Below are positions 1 through 9,425 of a stretch of DNA of 64,000 bases, in pieces. Each line of letters begins with the position of its first letter. The stretch's first letter is position 1. The notes beneath the pieces are model-generated. The model saw nothing but the letters and a program-made list of their open reading frames with translations. It was not told where the DNA came from and did no database searches. The position numbers and the translations under genes are program-made. The stretch comes from Bacteroidia bacterium (GTDB taxonomy: Bacteria > Bacteroidota > Bacteroidia > Bacteroidales > Paludibacteraceae): assembly GCA_009929375.1 (NCBI GenBank), contig SAAO01000005.1, positions 1 to 64,000 of the forward strand. Direction: 5' to 3'.

Positions 1-87
1 ATATGTGTTTGTGGTAAAACAAAAGTACTATATCGGGGGAAGTTATCGCTTAGATGGCTTCCCTTTTTGCTAAATCAATTTTTTGTC

Positions 88-122
88 GGTCAGTAGTGAA
101 AACAAATAAAAATAGTAAAAAG
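88..122. repeat. composite of two short repeats shared with 3384-3751
   Basis: Bases 88-98 read GGTCAGTAGTG, identical to 3741-3751 and the reverse complement of 3537-3547. Bases 99-122 are a 24-bp A-rich sequence identical to 3384-3407. Here the two repeats are adjacent, whereas near 3.4-3.75 kb they are separate. This suggests the same intergenic element lies at both ends of the 946-residue gene, partly degraded. What it does is unknown. Confidence 0.6.
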
Positions 123-380
123 GTGGATATATAATAAGTAAAATTACTAATAATATGTTTTTTGTAGGCGCGTTGTTCGTAAATAGGGCGATTTATCTAA
201 TAAAAAGGATAGTAACTCTCTATTGTTTTATAAATTTTTCGTGATGTGTTTTTTGTGATTTATGCTTCGAACTGTCTGGTTGTGAAAAGATGCCGGTGTT
301 GAAGGTTGTTGTTTGTGTACGGCGTTTTTTGTGAATGTGTGGAATGGGAGTTGATACCGGTTTTGTGTGTGAGGAGAGTC

Positions 381-420
381 AATAAAAACGGCTGCCCGAA
401 CCGAAGTTCTGAGCAGCCGT
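381..420 (-). terminator. intrinsic terminator of the T9SS modular protein gene
   Basis: An 8-bp perfect stem ACGGCTGC/GCAGCCGT (388-395 with 413-420) encloses a second short stem GAAC/GTTC. Read on the minus strand it is followed by a T-rich tract (complement of 381-388). It lies 48 bp beyond the stop codon of the minus-strand gene that ends at 468. Confidence 0.85.
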
Positions 421-467
421 AATTATTGCTACAAGTGAATGTGTGAAATTACATTGTGCTGTTAGCT

Positions 468-3308
468 TTATTTTACATTTACTTTAAATGACTGGTTTTG
501 GATGCGAACAATGTATATTCCGCTTTCCAGAGCCTGCATTTTGTTGAGTTTTCGTCCGCTGATACTGTATATGTCAAAGTTTTCGACACCATCCACAGTG
601 ATCATTTTGTTGGTAGTACGGATGATATACTTCACATTAGGAGTATTTACATTCCCGGTGGTAAAGTTGTAGTTGGTCAGACTTCCCGGTTCTACCACAA
701 AGTACCATGCGAGCATGCTGTTGGCAGTTGTCACCAAACTCAGGCGGTCGCAGAGGTTGTTCTTCCATGTGTTTATGTAGCTTGGCTGGTCGGCGGTTTT
801 CATTACATACTGTGTAGGTGCGGCCTCGAGTGTTGTGCTTGTAAATGCACTTCCTGTGGTACCTACTGCACGTGAGCCGTTCATAAACCAGCCAGTGGCT
901 TTGTTTTTAAGCATGGTTACACCTTCTACGTTTACTATTTGCCACAATGCATGGTCGTTGCTGGTGGCAGCGCTGAGTTTGTTGTGAATGATATTTCCGG
1001 CAGTTGTAGGTGAAATCATTACATTGTTGCGGAAGTCGCCACTGTAGCCGTTGAATACGTATGAACCATCGGAGGCTGACTGGATATAATAATACACAGG
1101 CATAATATCATCGGTGGTCAATGGACGGCCTACAGTTCCGAGGGTTGCGAAATTGGCTTTCAGTTGGATGTCGGTAGTACCCGTGTAAGTAAACAAAGGC
1201 TCGCTGCTCACATCGGCATCGGTCACAGCATCTGTCCATTTGCTAAAGATAAAGCCTGGTAGCGGTATTGCTTTTACGGTTATATTTTCGGCAGTAGTTG
1301 TAGTGCTTTCGGTGCTTCCTACAATGGCTGCAGTACCTTTGTTAGTGTCGGCTGAGCTAACGCTAATGGTTCTGGATACCGGTTTGGCTGTTTCAGTAAC
1401 ATAATCGAATACCCATGCGGAAGCTGAACCTGCAATGCCGGGCCAGTTTACGATGTGTGAGCCGGCCTCCTGTGCATGAATGGCATTTGCGCTGGCTGGT
1501 TTGATGTTGAATGAATAACCGTCCGTTAATTGATCAAGAGCAAAGCTGGCAGCTGTTTCGGAGATAGCCCCATCGGCAGCCATATAGTAACTGTTTGCTT
1601 TATTTCTTATCTTCACCTGATTGTCTGATATTTCGAATCTGAACAGCTGGGTGTCGGTGACTGGCTCGCCGGGAACTTCAAAAGTAAACTTATTGCTCAG
1701 AACTCTGCCGGTTGAGGAAATTACCTTTCCGGAAACATAAGTTGCAGTACCGGTACTGCGAATGCTGTACCAGCGATAATTTTCGGGATTAGCAGATAAA
1801 AGTGAATTTATGTTTTTGTTTACTGAGCTTTTGAAGTTGTCAATGGCTGATTGTAATGTGCTGATATTTTCTTCTAATTGATTAAAGCTTAAAGTTTCAA
1901 CGTCTTTAGCTTCTTCTGCTGAAACAACTCCATCAAGTGTGCTGCGGTTTGCAGCGCTGAATTGTCCAAAGTCAGAACCTTCGTAACTTGCCGTATTTGT
2001 ATAAAGCTCGCGGGCTTCTGTACGTTTTTGGTTGTAAGCATCTTTAAGTACCGTCAAGTCTAATTCAATAAACATCCAGTTGTTGCCGTCGTCGGCAGCT
2101 CCACCATTGTAATACGAAATTTTATCGGTATAGCTATTCAGTTGTCTTAAACTTGTTTCAGTTGATATCAGGTAGTGATCTGTTTGTGCATTCTCAAACA
2201 ACCAGCTTATTGGGGTTGAATCGATACGAATGATTTCTCCGTTGTTGGTGGTAGGTGATGACAGGGCATTCGTTGCATCAGACTTACTATAGATATAGTA
2301 TCCTGTGTTTGGATAGGGGGCTTTTACAAATTTGAAAAGTTGTGTATTGGCGGTAGGGTTAGAGCTTGTTGTTCTGCCCAATGCATTGGCTGTTGTGCCT
2401 ACTGTGGCTATGTTCCAGTATACAGCAGGTGATCTTTTGTCGTGTATTTGATACCAGTATGTATTGGTTTCGTCGCTTACATTGAAAGGCATTACCCGGC
2501 TCGACTTGTAGTTGTAGATGCCCAGGTTTAAAGCGGCTATTGCATCTATCGCTTGCTGAGTACTTGTAGTGCTGTTATCGTAAACCGCTTGTGCTGCATC
2601 GATGGCAGATTGAAGATTGTTTCGGCTGGCAGCGCTGTAGTTGAAAATTTCAGTACCTTCCACTGTGTTTGTCAGTAAACTGGTAGCTGCTGTAATTTGA
2701 TTGCCCAACAATGTAACCTGATAGCTTGCATAATAATCATTGTAGTTGTCTTCGTAGCCGGGTACAACGATAAAATACCAGGCGGTTCTGCTGTTTGCTC
2801 CCTGGCTGCTATACTTGTCTAAGTAATTTCCTCTTGCATCGTTATGCCAGGCTATGACCGGGTTGCCGGTGGTCGGTCTGATGCTGAATTGAAATGTGTT
2901 CGCATACTGAGAAAGGATATTCTCTTCGGCTGTTGCTCCTAAGGTAACGAGCGTGGGGTTTACAGAGGTTTTTAAGTACCAGGTGTTTTTGTTGATGATT
3001 TTGATATTGGCTCCGGAGGCCTCCAGTCTCCATGTGGCAACATCGTCAACGTTTGTTATGCTCTCTTTTAAAGCGTAATTTGCATTGCTGTTGTCGGTTG
3101 TTTGCGAATACAGAAGCATTCCATTGCTCGAAATCCCTGTTGCGGGTTTTGCACCGGTACTGCCGTCATAAGCACTTTCGATGTAATAATACACTGGTTT
3201 TTCGGGCGTAGAGGCTAAAGGTATTGCCGCAGTCCCATTCACCTGTGCAGTGAGTTGTGTTGTGATTCCGAATATAATCAGAATAATAAATAATGTAGTT
3301 TTTTTCAT
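468..3308 (-). CDS. T9SS-exported multimodular protein, probable glycan-binding surface protein
   Basis: The 946-residue product starts with a signal peptide (about 1-21) and ends with a type A T9SS sorting tail (NFDIYSISGRKL then GIYIVRIQNQSFKVNVK), so it should cross the outer membrane and be attached to the surface. Four related blocks beginning with YYYI- or YWYQ-like segments (about 38-180, 285-420, 510-640, 735-890) look like beta-trefoil or ricin-like folds. Helical FIVAR-like modules lie between them (about 205-270, 425-500). A divergent InlB-type repeat at about 645-720 contains the segment GFIFSKWTD. I see no catalytic domain. Its position at the end of a glycan-degradation locus suggests substrate capture or adhesion, but that role is inferred. 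Confidence 0.75.
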   Translation of the reverse strand: MKKTTLFIILIIFGITTQLTAQVNGTAAIPLASTPEKPVYYYIESAYDGSTGAKPATGISSNGMLLYSQTTDNSNANYALKESITNVDDVATWRLEASGANIKIINKNTWYLKTSVNPTLVTLGATAEENILSQYANTFQFSIRPTTGNPVIAWHNDARGNYLDKYSSQGANSRTAWYFIVVPGYEDNYNDYYASYQVTLLGNQITAATSLLTNTVEGTEIFNYSAASRNNLQSAIDAAQAVYDNSTTSTQQAIDAIAALNLGIYNYKSSRVMPFNVSDETNTYWYQIHDKRSPAVYWNIATVGTTANALGRTTSSNPTANTQLFKFVKAPYPNTGYYIYSKSDATNALSSPTTNNGEIIRIDSTPISWLFENAQTDHYLISTETSLRQLNSYTDKISYYNGGAADDGNNWMFIELDLTVLKDAYNQKRTEARELYTNTASYEGSDFGQFSAANRSTLDGVVSAEEAKDVETLSFNQLEENISTLQSAIDNFKSSVNKNINSLLSANPENYRWYSIRSTGTATYVSGKVISSTGRVLSNKFTFEVPGEPVTDTQLFRFEISDNQVKIRNKANSYYMAADGAISETAASFALDQLTDGYSFNIKPASANAIHAQEAGSHIVNWPGIAGSASAWVFDYVTETAKPVSRTISVSSADTNKGTAAIVGSTESTTTTAENITVKAIPLPGFIFSKWTDAVTDADVSSEPLFTYTGTTDIQLKANFATLGTVGRPLTTDDIMPVYYYIQSASDGSYVFNGYSGDFRNNVMISPTTAGNIIHNKLSAATSNDHALWQIVNVEGVTMLKNKATGWFMNGSRAVGTTGSAFTSTTLEAAPTQYVMKTADQPSYINTWKNNLCDRLSLVTTANSMLAWYFVVEPGSLTNYNFTTGNVNTPNVKYIIRTTNKMITVDGVENFDIYSISGRKLNKMQALESGIYIVRIQNQSFKVNVK

Positions 3309-3361
3309 AACGTATTTTTTTAGAAGTGTTTATTTAACAAAGCTTGTGTGTTATTCTGCTG

Positions 3362-3391
3362 CAAATATATAAATTATTTTTATAAAACAAA
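3362..3391 (-). promoter_or_regulatory. Bacteroidota-type promoter
   Basis: On the minus strand the -33 element TTTG (complement of 3388-3391) is followed after 18 bp by TATATTTG (complement of 3362-3369), which fits the TTTG-N19-TAnnTTTG consensus. It lies 53 bp upstream of the 946-residue gene. The -33 element is inside the 24-bp repeat also found at 99-122. Confidence 0.75.
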
Positions 3392-3536
3392 TAAAAATAG
3401 TAAAAAGAGCATTATTTGTATGGGAATTTATTAAATAGGTGTTGTGTATGGTGAGTGTTTTTTTAATGAATCGTTAAATTGAATGCTGGTGTTGAAGATG
3501 AATTGACTGTTATGTAAAATTTTTTTTATTTAAAAT

Positions 3537-3751
3537 CACTACTGACCGGCTAAATATATGAGATTCTTCGCTACGCTCTGAATGACAATGCTTTCTATTG
3601 ATTATGGTTGGGAGGAGGTAGGTTGGCGGCGAAGGCGCCAGCCTGGCTTCTCCCAAAAGCCTAACTTGTTGATTACCTGTCCTTCCGAACGTAGTGAGGA
3701 ATCTAACAAACTATAAAAAATAATTCAAACTATTTTTATAGGTCAGTAGTG
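3537..3751. repeat. MITE-like imperfect inverted-repeat element
   Basis: The outer ends are an 11-bp perfect inverted repeat, CACTACTGACC at 3537-3547 and GGTCAGTAGTG at 3741-3751. Inside lies a longer imperfect pair, 3561-3587 with 3678-3704, agreeing at about 22 of 27 positions. There is no coding region inside. The layout resembles a non-autonomous foldback element. One terminal repeat also occurs at 88-98. Confidence 0.6.
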
Positions 3752-3828
3752 TGTTTTTATAAATAAATAATTTAGAGTTATTTTGTGGTGAATTTTCAAA
3801 TCCGATATCAAATCTAGGCTTATTGGGC

Positions 3829-3844
3829 TTTTTTTTGGGGGGGG
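3829..3844 (+). repeat. T8-G8 homopolymer tract upstream of the esterase gene
   Basis: Eight T residues are followed directly by eight G residues, about 79 bp upstream of the sialate O-acetylesterase start. Tracts of this kind can change length by slippage. Nothing here proves that it does. Confidence 0.6.
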
Positions 3845-3922
3845 CAGATTTTGGTCTGCTTGTTATACTTTCAAACAGTTTCTTAAAGTAGTTGTCAGAT
3901 ATTTAATTAAATCAGATATTGT

Positions 3923-5434
3923 ATGAAAAGATTGTTGATTTTTCCTGTTTTTTTTCTGTGGTTTCTAATGTATGTAAATGCTACGCCAGTATTGGACAAA
4001 GTTTTCTCGGACAATATGGTGCTTCAGCGCGACAAAAATATTCGTGTTTCGGGACGGGGCATTCCGGGTGAGGGCGTAGAGATTATCTTCGGAGGGAAAA
4101 TAAAAAGTACTCAGGTCGGAAATGATTCGCTCTGGGTCGTAAACTTTCCGCCCCGAAAGAGTTGCGCTGTTCCTCATGAATTAATTGTTCGCTCCGGGGG
4201 CGCGGAAATTGTGCTCCGGAATATATTGATCGGCGATGTGTGGCTTTGTTCGGGACAAAGCAATATGGAATGGACAATGGGAAAGGAGATGTATTATAAA
4301 CAAGCCCTCAAAAGTGCGAATCAGCCTTTGGTGCGGTTTTGCAATCCGTGGCCTGCAGGACGTTATGTATATGGGGAAGCCTTTAAGCCGGATTTGTTGA
4401 AAAGACTGACACCCGGGAATTTTTATCGTTGGGAGAAATGGCAGATTTGCGACAGTACCACGCTGGCAGCGCAAAGTGCGGTGGCTTATTATTTTGCCAA
4501 AATGGTGGCTGAGCGCACGGGCGTTCCTGTAGGCATTGTGAATGTGTCGCTGGGTGGTGCGCCGATTGAAACTTTTATTGCACGCGATGCTTTGGCTGCA
4601 AGCAAACAGTTTGCACCCAAAGTAAAACCGGGCAACTGGCTCAATAACGAAAGTCTGCCTGTGTGGCCCCGTGAGCGCGGACGACAGAATGTGGGATCGC
4701 AACCTGATGCTTTTGCCGACGATCTTGGCCCGAATCATGGTTACAAACCGGGTTTTGCTTTCGAAGGTGGTGTAAAATCATTATCGCAACTTGCCATAAA
4801 AGGAGTGCTTTGGTATCAGGGCGAAAGCAATGCGCAGGAAACCGAAAGAGTGGAGGAATACGATGCATTGTTCATGCTGATGGTGAGGAATTACCGTGCG
4901 GAATGGAAAAATCAGCGTATGCCTTTTTACTGGGTGCAACTTTCATCGATTGATACATTGCATTATAAATCGCATTTTTGGCCGCAGTTCCGCGACCTTC
5001 AGCGACTGACGCTGCGCAAAGTACGACATGGAGGCATGGCTGTGAGCAGCGATATTGGCAGCCGGCACGATGTGCATCCCACCAACAAAAAAGATGTGGG
5101 CGAAAGACTTGCCCGCTGGGCTTTGGCGCAGGATTATGGTCAGGAAATCACGCCTTCGGGGCCACTTCCGCTAAAAGCAAAATACCGGAAAGGACAAGTT
5201 GAAATTACTTTTCAATATTCCGAAGGGTTAAAAACATCGACAGGAAACGAAATAAAAGGTTTTTCGACGGATGGAAAAACAGAAATCCGGGCTTTTGTCG
5301 AACGTGACAGGGTTATCATTCCTGTGTCCGAAAAGCCCGGATTTGTGTATTATGGCTGGAAACCTTTCAGCGACGCCAATCTGGTGAATGGCGAAGGTTT
5401 ACCGGCAAGCACATTTAAAATAGAAGTGAAGTAA
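3923..5434 (+). CDS. sialate O-acetylesterase (SASA family)
   Basis: A secreted serine esterase predicted to remove O-acetyl groups from sialic acids or other acylated sugars, so that sialidase can act on capped glycans. The 503-residue product has a signal peptide (1-20). The nucleophile motif GQSNM lies at 111-115 (Ser113), the family motif WYQGESN at 297-303, and the Asp/His motif DVHPTNK at 383-389 (His385). The C-terminal part is a beta-rich domain usual for bacterial members. There is no T9SS tail, so a periplasmic location is likely. It stands alone on the plus strand between two minus-strand genes. Its partner is probably the sulfatase-sialidase at 32.8 kb. The family is clear, but the exact ester substrate is inferred. 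Confidence 0.88.
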   Translation: MKRLLIFPVFFLWFLMYVNATPVLDKVFSDNMVLQRDKNIRVSGRGIPGEGVEIIFGGKIKSTQVGNDSLWVVNFPPRKSCAVPHELIVRSGGAEIVLRNILIGDVWLCSGQSNMEWTMGKEMYYKQALKSANQPLVRFCNPWPAGRYVYGEAFKPDLLKRLTPGNFYRWEKWQICDSTTLAAQSAVAYYFAKMVAERTGVPVGIVNVSLGGAPIETFIARDALAASKQFAPKVKPGNWLNNESLPVWPRERGRQNVGSQPDAFADDLGPNHGYKPGFAFEGGVKSLSQLAIKGVLWYQGESNAQETERVEEYDALFMLMVRNYRAEWKNQRMPFYWVQLSSIDTLHYKSHFWPQFRDLQRLTLRKVRHGGMAVSSDIGSRHDVHPTNKKDVGERLARWALAQDYGQEITPSGPLPLKAKYRKGQVEITFQYSEGLKTSTGNEIKGFSTDGKTEIRAFVERDRVIIPVSEKPGFVYYGWKPFSDANLVNGEGLPASTFKIEVK

Positions 5435-5457
5435 GGAGTTTCAGGGTCTGTATTTGC

Positions 5458-5494
5458 GATTTGAAGATTTGAAGATTTGAAGATTTGAAGATTT
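5458..5494. repeat. short tandem repeat, period 8
   Basis: Four perfect copies of GATTTGAA plus a partial fifth lie in the 200-bp gap between the converging esterase and GH89 genes. It is a simple-sequence tract with no evident function. Confidence 0.7.
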
Positions 5495-5634
5495 CGCATT
5501 TCGGAAGTGATTCCACAAATAATCACACATTCGAAAGTCTTTTGTCTTTGTTCTCAGTGTCCTTTTGTCTCCGTGTTTAAATGCCTCAAATTCCCAAGTC
5601 TTTGCTCTATATTCTTTGCTCTTTGTTCTGAATA

Positions 5635-8600
5635 TTATTCCGGCAAAAGCTTCATGTGGCAATCGAGGTTTTTGTTACTGACATTTACCAGATAAGCTCC
5701 GCGTGGAAATGTGTCGGTTTTGATAGTCAGTAATTTGCCGCTATCACAACCTGATAGATATACTTTTCCCATTGTGTCAGATACCGATATATTCACTTCC
5801 TGGTCGTAAGGCAGCTGAACGAAGCATTCATCTTTAGCCGGATTCGGGAAAAGTTGCACATCAGTGGCTTTATCCGAATTACGCAAGGCACTTACTGCAT
5901 TCAAATTAATCGTCACATCTGTGTAACTTACAAATTCGGGTGTGGAGCTGTTGCCCGCTTTTACCCGCAGTTTGAAAACAGGATGCACTGCAAAAAGCAT
6001 TTGTTCTGCTTTGTTGACAGTGATTTTTCCTGAATTATCGATGCTGAATGCATCTGTTACCGACTGCGATTGAATGCTGTAATTTGTGGTATTAGCTACG
6101 CTTAACTGTCCTGCAATATATCCTGCCTCCTGTTTCTCCGGGATTGAAAAACTCTTTTTATCAGTCCCCAAAATCAACGGCATGTATTTTTCGTACAGAA
6201 AGGCAGAAATCTCTATTTCGTCGCCCTGAGGCTGTGTGCTGTGTGTTTCGCTGAATTTTGTAATCCAGGGAAATTCCAGCATGCTGAAATAATTGTAGTT
6301 TTTGGCTGTGTTGCCATCCAACTGTCCCTGCAGGTCGCTGAAGAACAGTTTCCAGCGTTCGTAGTACAGGTTTTTGGTGAGTCCCGCCCACTCGCGATGT
6401 GAGTAGTCGTGCAGGCTGCCATCTTTCTTTGTATCCCAGGTCGTAATCAGTGCGCGTGCATTTTTTTCGAAAAGATCTTTTTCGCTAATATTTGTGCCCA
6501 TAGCGCGTGCATCGGCTATCCATGTGCCTACGAGACATTCCTCGCGGGTGCGGAGCAGACTGTCGATATCCAGTATCAGTTCGAGAAAAAGCTGACTTTT
6601 GGACGCAAAAGCAGCTTTATCTTTGGCGCGGAAAGCAGTTGTGACTTCCTTTTGTAATACCTGAGCATAGTTCACCAGGCACTGACGCGTAATATCCACA
6701 AGGTCGAAACGGAAGGTTGTTTTGTTGCTGAACTCACCGGCCGATTTCAGCATCAAAGTCCATGCCGGTAAAATGGTTTTCGGGTCGTAATACAAATTGG
6801 TGGTGGACCACGATGAGGCTCTTGCGATATCCAGTCCGGGACGCGCATTGACAACCGATTCGGATGCTCCATCCTGCCAACTGTTGCCGGGGCAGTTTAA
6901 GGCTGTGGTCGAAAGTATTTTCCAGGCATTCGTTGTGTGTTCAAACTCCTTACCGTAGCGGTAGGCTGCAAAGTTTGTTACATAATCCTGCACATTTATT
7001 TTATCTGATTTCCAAACCAAATCCCATAACAGATCATAGCCCACCTGATTGAAAATAATGGCTTCGGGAGCAATTCCTATTCCCCAGTTATTTCCTTTCT
7101 GAGGATGAGTTTGCATTGCAAAATGATTGTCGGCAATGCGTTGCAGACGGGCATAAATTCCCATGCGGCCGCCAAAGTTATGGATTACGCTATACACCCA
7201 GGGGATATTGGTAAATGCTGCAGGCGCATCTCTGAGCCAGCCGTTGTCGCGTTCGTTGCCAAGGTCAATCACCAGGGTTTGATCTTTTTTAAGTCCGGCA
7301 ATTACTTCTGCTTTGGGATTGTGTAACCACGATTGCAAAACCCAGACAGCTTCGGGGTTGGCTTTGAGCATTTCGGCCTGAATGTCGGCTGCAAACTGAG
7401 TTACGTCGAGGCCGGCCGGTATCTGACCACCTTCGTGAAACAGGTCGCCGCCATAATATTTAGCTGCACCAAACAATTTGATAGATTCTTCGTACCAGCT
7501 GGCTGCCAGTTCAAAAGCTTTCGGCCCGCTTACGACCACCGGACGCTTGTATCCACTGACCCATTCGCCCTGATCGTGAACGTTTATGCCTGTTATTTTA
7601 GAGCCGATTGTAGTGGGAGCAAAGCCACAAAATCCCTGCATCACCACTTCCATCCCCAGTTCTTTTGCACGGGCTAAGATTTTCTTTTGCAATGTCACAC
7701 GCCCATCGATATACGCCTGACTCACAGGCCCGCCTTCGCCCTCGAGATTTCCCATCAGCCACCATGCGGTATAAGCAGGTCCGGGAATGAATTTTTGTAT
7801 TTCGCTGAATGTATATCCGTATTTCTGCATTACATTTTGCCAAACGGCTTCGGTGCCGATTCCCGAAAGAAAGAGGTTGACTCCCTGCGTGGCCATAAGG
7901 TCAATTTCGCGTTCCCAGCGCTCCCAGTCCCAAAACGACATGGTGTAATTGAGCGTACAATAATTCAATGCGTAACGATGACGGTAAGTGGTTTCCTTGC
8001 GAACAGCGTTAGTAATCACGGGCAATGAGGCTGGCAGTATGTTCTGGTCGCCATTCCATGAAAATGACGCATTGCAGTAATTGTTCAGATAATAACGAAC
8101 GCCGGCCGCCATTGCGGTGCCCGAACTTCCGCTTACGCGAATTTTATTTCCGACCGATATTAATTCGAAAACATCCAGTACATCGTCCACAGGATCGATA
8201 GCCGCAAATTCAAATTCGGCTGCACGATCGGGGAGTAGGCGTTGCATAAGCGCTTTTACGCCTTCAATTTGTGAGCTTAAATCCTTTATGCTGTTGGTCG
8301 TTGTAAATGTGGTGGAAATCAGTTTTTGTTCGGTGCCGGCCACTTCAAGTACTCCGTAAAGTGTGTAAGTGTTTGCAGGGGTAAGTCCGTTGATTACCCA
8401 AAAGTCGGTGTAAGGATGTGTTTTGTAATCTTTTACTCCGTATTTTACAGCATTGGTTCCATTTTTTACCTGATCGATACCGATGTTTGTAGCCGAAGAA
8501 GGATAAACGGCCCAATAAAGTTTTCCGGGTACATTGGAACTGATATAAGCATGTGCAGTGTTGTTTTTTACATGTCCGGTGCTGATATTTCCTCCGTCGG

Positions 8601-9348
8601 GAGTGATTTCGGATACTTTTTCGGTATACACAATATTGCCCATCCGGGTTAATGTGTTTCCTTTGCCCGAAAGGTCGGTTACCACATCTGCTCTATCATT
8701 AAAATCCCAGTATCCCCAAAGCGAAGTTTCGGAGGTGTTGACGCCGCTGCTGAACTCATTTGCAATTTGCTCGGCAGTGCGTGCCGATGTGTAAAACGCC
8801 AAATCATTCATTTGTCCTTTAAAAGCTTCTTTGAATGCTCCACTCTGATAAAGTCCTCCAAAACGAAAACCATCGCTAACCGTGTTGTTATCCATTGGCG
8901 CTGTGCCGTTGGTGTAAACAGCTGCACTTTCAACTCCGTTGATGTAAAAACGCAGGGTATTGTTGTCCTTTACCAGTGCCACATGTTGCCATTTACCAAA
9001 ACTGAGTTGTGTGGTCGATCGGGCTTTTTTAAAGGAGCCATTCCATTGGCCATAAAACAGGTTGTCGTCGCCTTCGATGCGGAAAAAATTTCCTACGTTA
9101 CCATTGCTTGTGGTAGCCCACGCAGCTATGGTGCGTATGGTTCCCGAAGTGTTCAGTGCCGGAAAAATCCATCCTGAGATGGTAAAAGTGGCACCAAACT
9201 GTGGAATTGTTCCGGTTGGTTTAAGCGAAGAGTTTCCATCGAAAGAAACTGCATAATCTGTGCTGTTGGTTTTGCTTAAAGCTTTGGTCGGCCATGCAAA
9301 CAGCATTGTTGAAAGGCACAGAAATGCAAGAAAAGTGTGTTTTTTCAT
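5635..9348 (-). CDS. LamG-GH89 alpha-N-acetylglucosaminidase with T9SS tail
   Basis: The 1237-residue enzyme is predicted to remove terminal alpha-linked GlcNAc, the cap of some gastric mucin O-glycans and a residue of heparan sulfate. The order is signal peptide (1-24), LamG/concanavalin-like domain (about 30-240), GH89 N-terminal domain (about 355-440), catalytic barrel (about 450-790) and helical C-terminal domain (to about 1060). A type A T9SS sorting tail follows (from about 1160, with VQLFPNPAKDE). The two family glutamates fit Glu639 in DLFHEGG and Glu762 in APEAI, by analogy with human NAGLU Glu316 and Glu446. The T9SS tail predicts surface display. The fucosidase gene lies 77 bp upstream with no clear promoter between, so co-transcription is likely. 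Confidence 0.9.
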   Translation of the reverse strand: MKKHTFLAFLCLSTMLFAWPTKALSKTNSTDYAVSFDGNSSLKPTGTIPQFGATFTISGWIFPALNTSGTIRTIAAWATTSNGNVGNFFRIEGDDNLFYGQWNGSFKKARSTTQLSFGKWQHVALVKDNNTLRFYINGVESAAVYTNGTAPMDNNTVSDGFRFGGLYQSGAFKEAFKGQMNDLAFYTSARTAEQIANEFSSGVNTSETSLWGYWDFNDRADVVTDLSGKGNTLTRMGNIVYTEKVSEITPDGGNISTGHVKNNTAHAYISSNVPGKLYWAVYPSSATNIGIDQVKNGTNAVKYGVKDYKTHPYTDFWVINGLTPANTYTLYGVLEVAGTEQKLISTTFTTTNSIKDLSSQIEGVKALMQRLLPDRAAEFEFAAIDPVDDVLDVFELISVGNKIRVSGSSGTAMAAGVRYYLNNYCNASFSWNGDQNILPASLPVITNAVRKETTYRHRYALNYCTLNYTMSFWDWERWEREIDLMATQGVNLFLSGIGTEAVWQNVMQKYGYTFSEIQKFIPGPAYTAWWLMGNLEGEGGPVSQAYIDGRVTLQKKILARAKELGMEVVMQGFCGFAPTTIGSKITGINVHDQGEWVSGYKRPVVVSGPKAFELAASWYEESIKLFGAAKYYGGDLFHEGGQIPAGLDVTQFAADIQAEMLKANPEAVWVLQSWLHNPKAEVIAGLKKDQTLVIDLGNERDNGWLRDAPAAFTNIPWVYSVIHNFGGRMGIYARLQRIADNHFAMQTHPQKGNNWGIGIAPEAIIFNQVGYDLLWDLVWKSDKINVQDYVTNFAAYRYGKEFEHTTNAWKILSTTALNCPGNSWQDGASESVVNARPGLDIARASSWSTTNLYYDPKTILPAWTLMLKSAGEFSNKTTFRFDLVDITRQCLVNYAQVLQKEVTTAFRAKDKAAFASKSQLFLELILDIDSLLRTREECLVGTWIADARAMGTNISEKDLFEKNARALITTWDTKKDGSLHDYSHREWAGLTKNLYYERWKLFFSDLQGQLDGNTAKNYNYFSMLEFPWITKFSETHSTQPQGDEIEISAFLYEKYMPLILGTDKKSFSIPEKQEAGYIAGQLSVANTTNYSIQSQSVTDAFSIDNSGKITVNKAEQMLFAVHPVFKLRVKAGNSSTPEFVSYTDVTINLNAVSALRNSDKATDVQLFPNPAKDECFVQLPYDQEVNISVSDTMGKVYLSGCDSGKLLTIKTDTFPRGAYLVNVSNKNLDCHMKLLPE

Positions 9349-9425
9349 GATTGATTGTGTGTTTATTTCATATTGTCTTGATTAAGCCGTGAAGAACAAT
9401 AAAATCCAAATGATAAAACAGCCTG

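Larger units (their letters stand above)
1..467. other. gene-free left edge
   Basis: No convincing coding region is seen here. The stretch is AT-rich. It contains a repeated segment at 88-122 that recurs in pieces around 3384-3751, and the terminator of the neighbouring minus-strand gene at 381-420. The remainder shows nothing recognisable. Confidence 0.6.
3309..3922. other. gene-free divergent region with palindromic element
   Basis: This region between the T9SS modular protein gene (minus) and the esterase gene (plus) holds the minus-strand promoter at 3362-3391, the inverted-repeat element at 3537-3751 and a T8G8 tract at 3829-3844. No plus-strand TAnnTTTG box is obvious ahead of the esterase gene. 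Confidence 0.6.

Noticed and set aside
99-122. Left copy of the 24-bp repeat as a full promoter
   Set aside because: No TAnnTTTG box lies at the required distance on the minus strand.
3801-3808. ATATCGGA (minus strand) resembling the operator core upstream of the esterase
   Set aside because: Only the core matches, single copy, no partner at 21 bp and no correctly placed -7 box.
5458-5494. Period-8 tandem repeat considered as a CRISPR or iteron array
   Set aside because: Units are only 8 bp with no spacers, and there are no cas or replication genes nearby.
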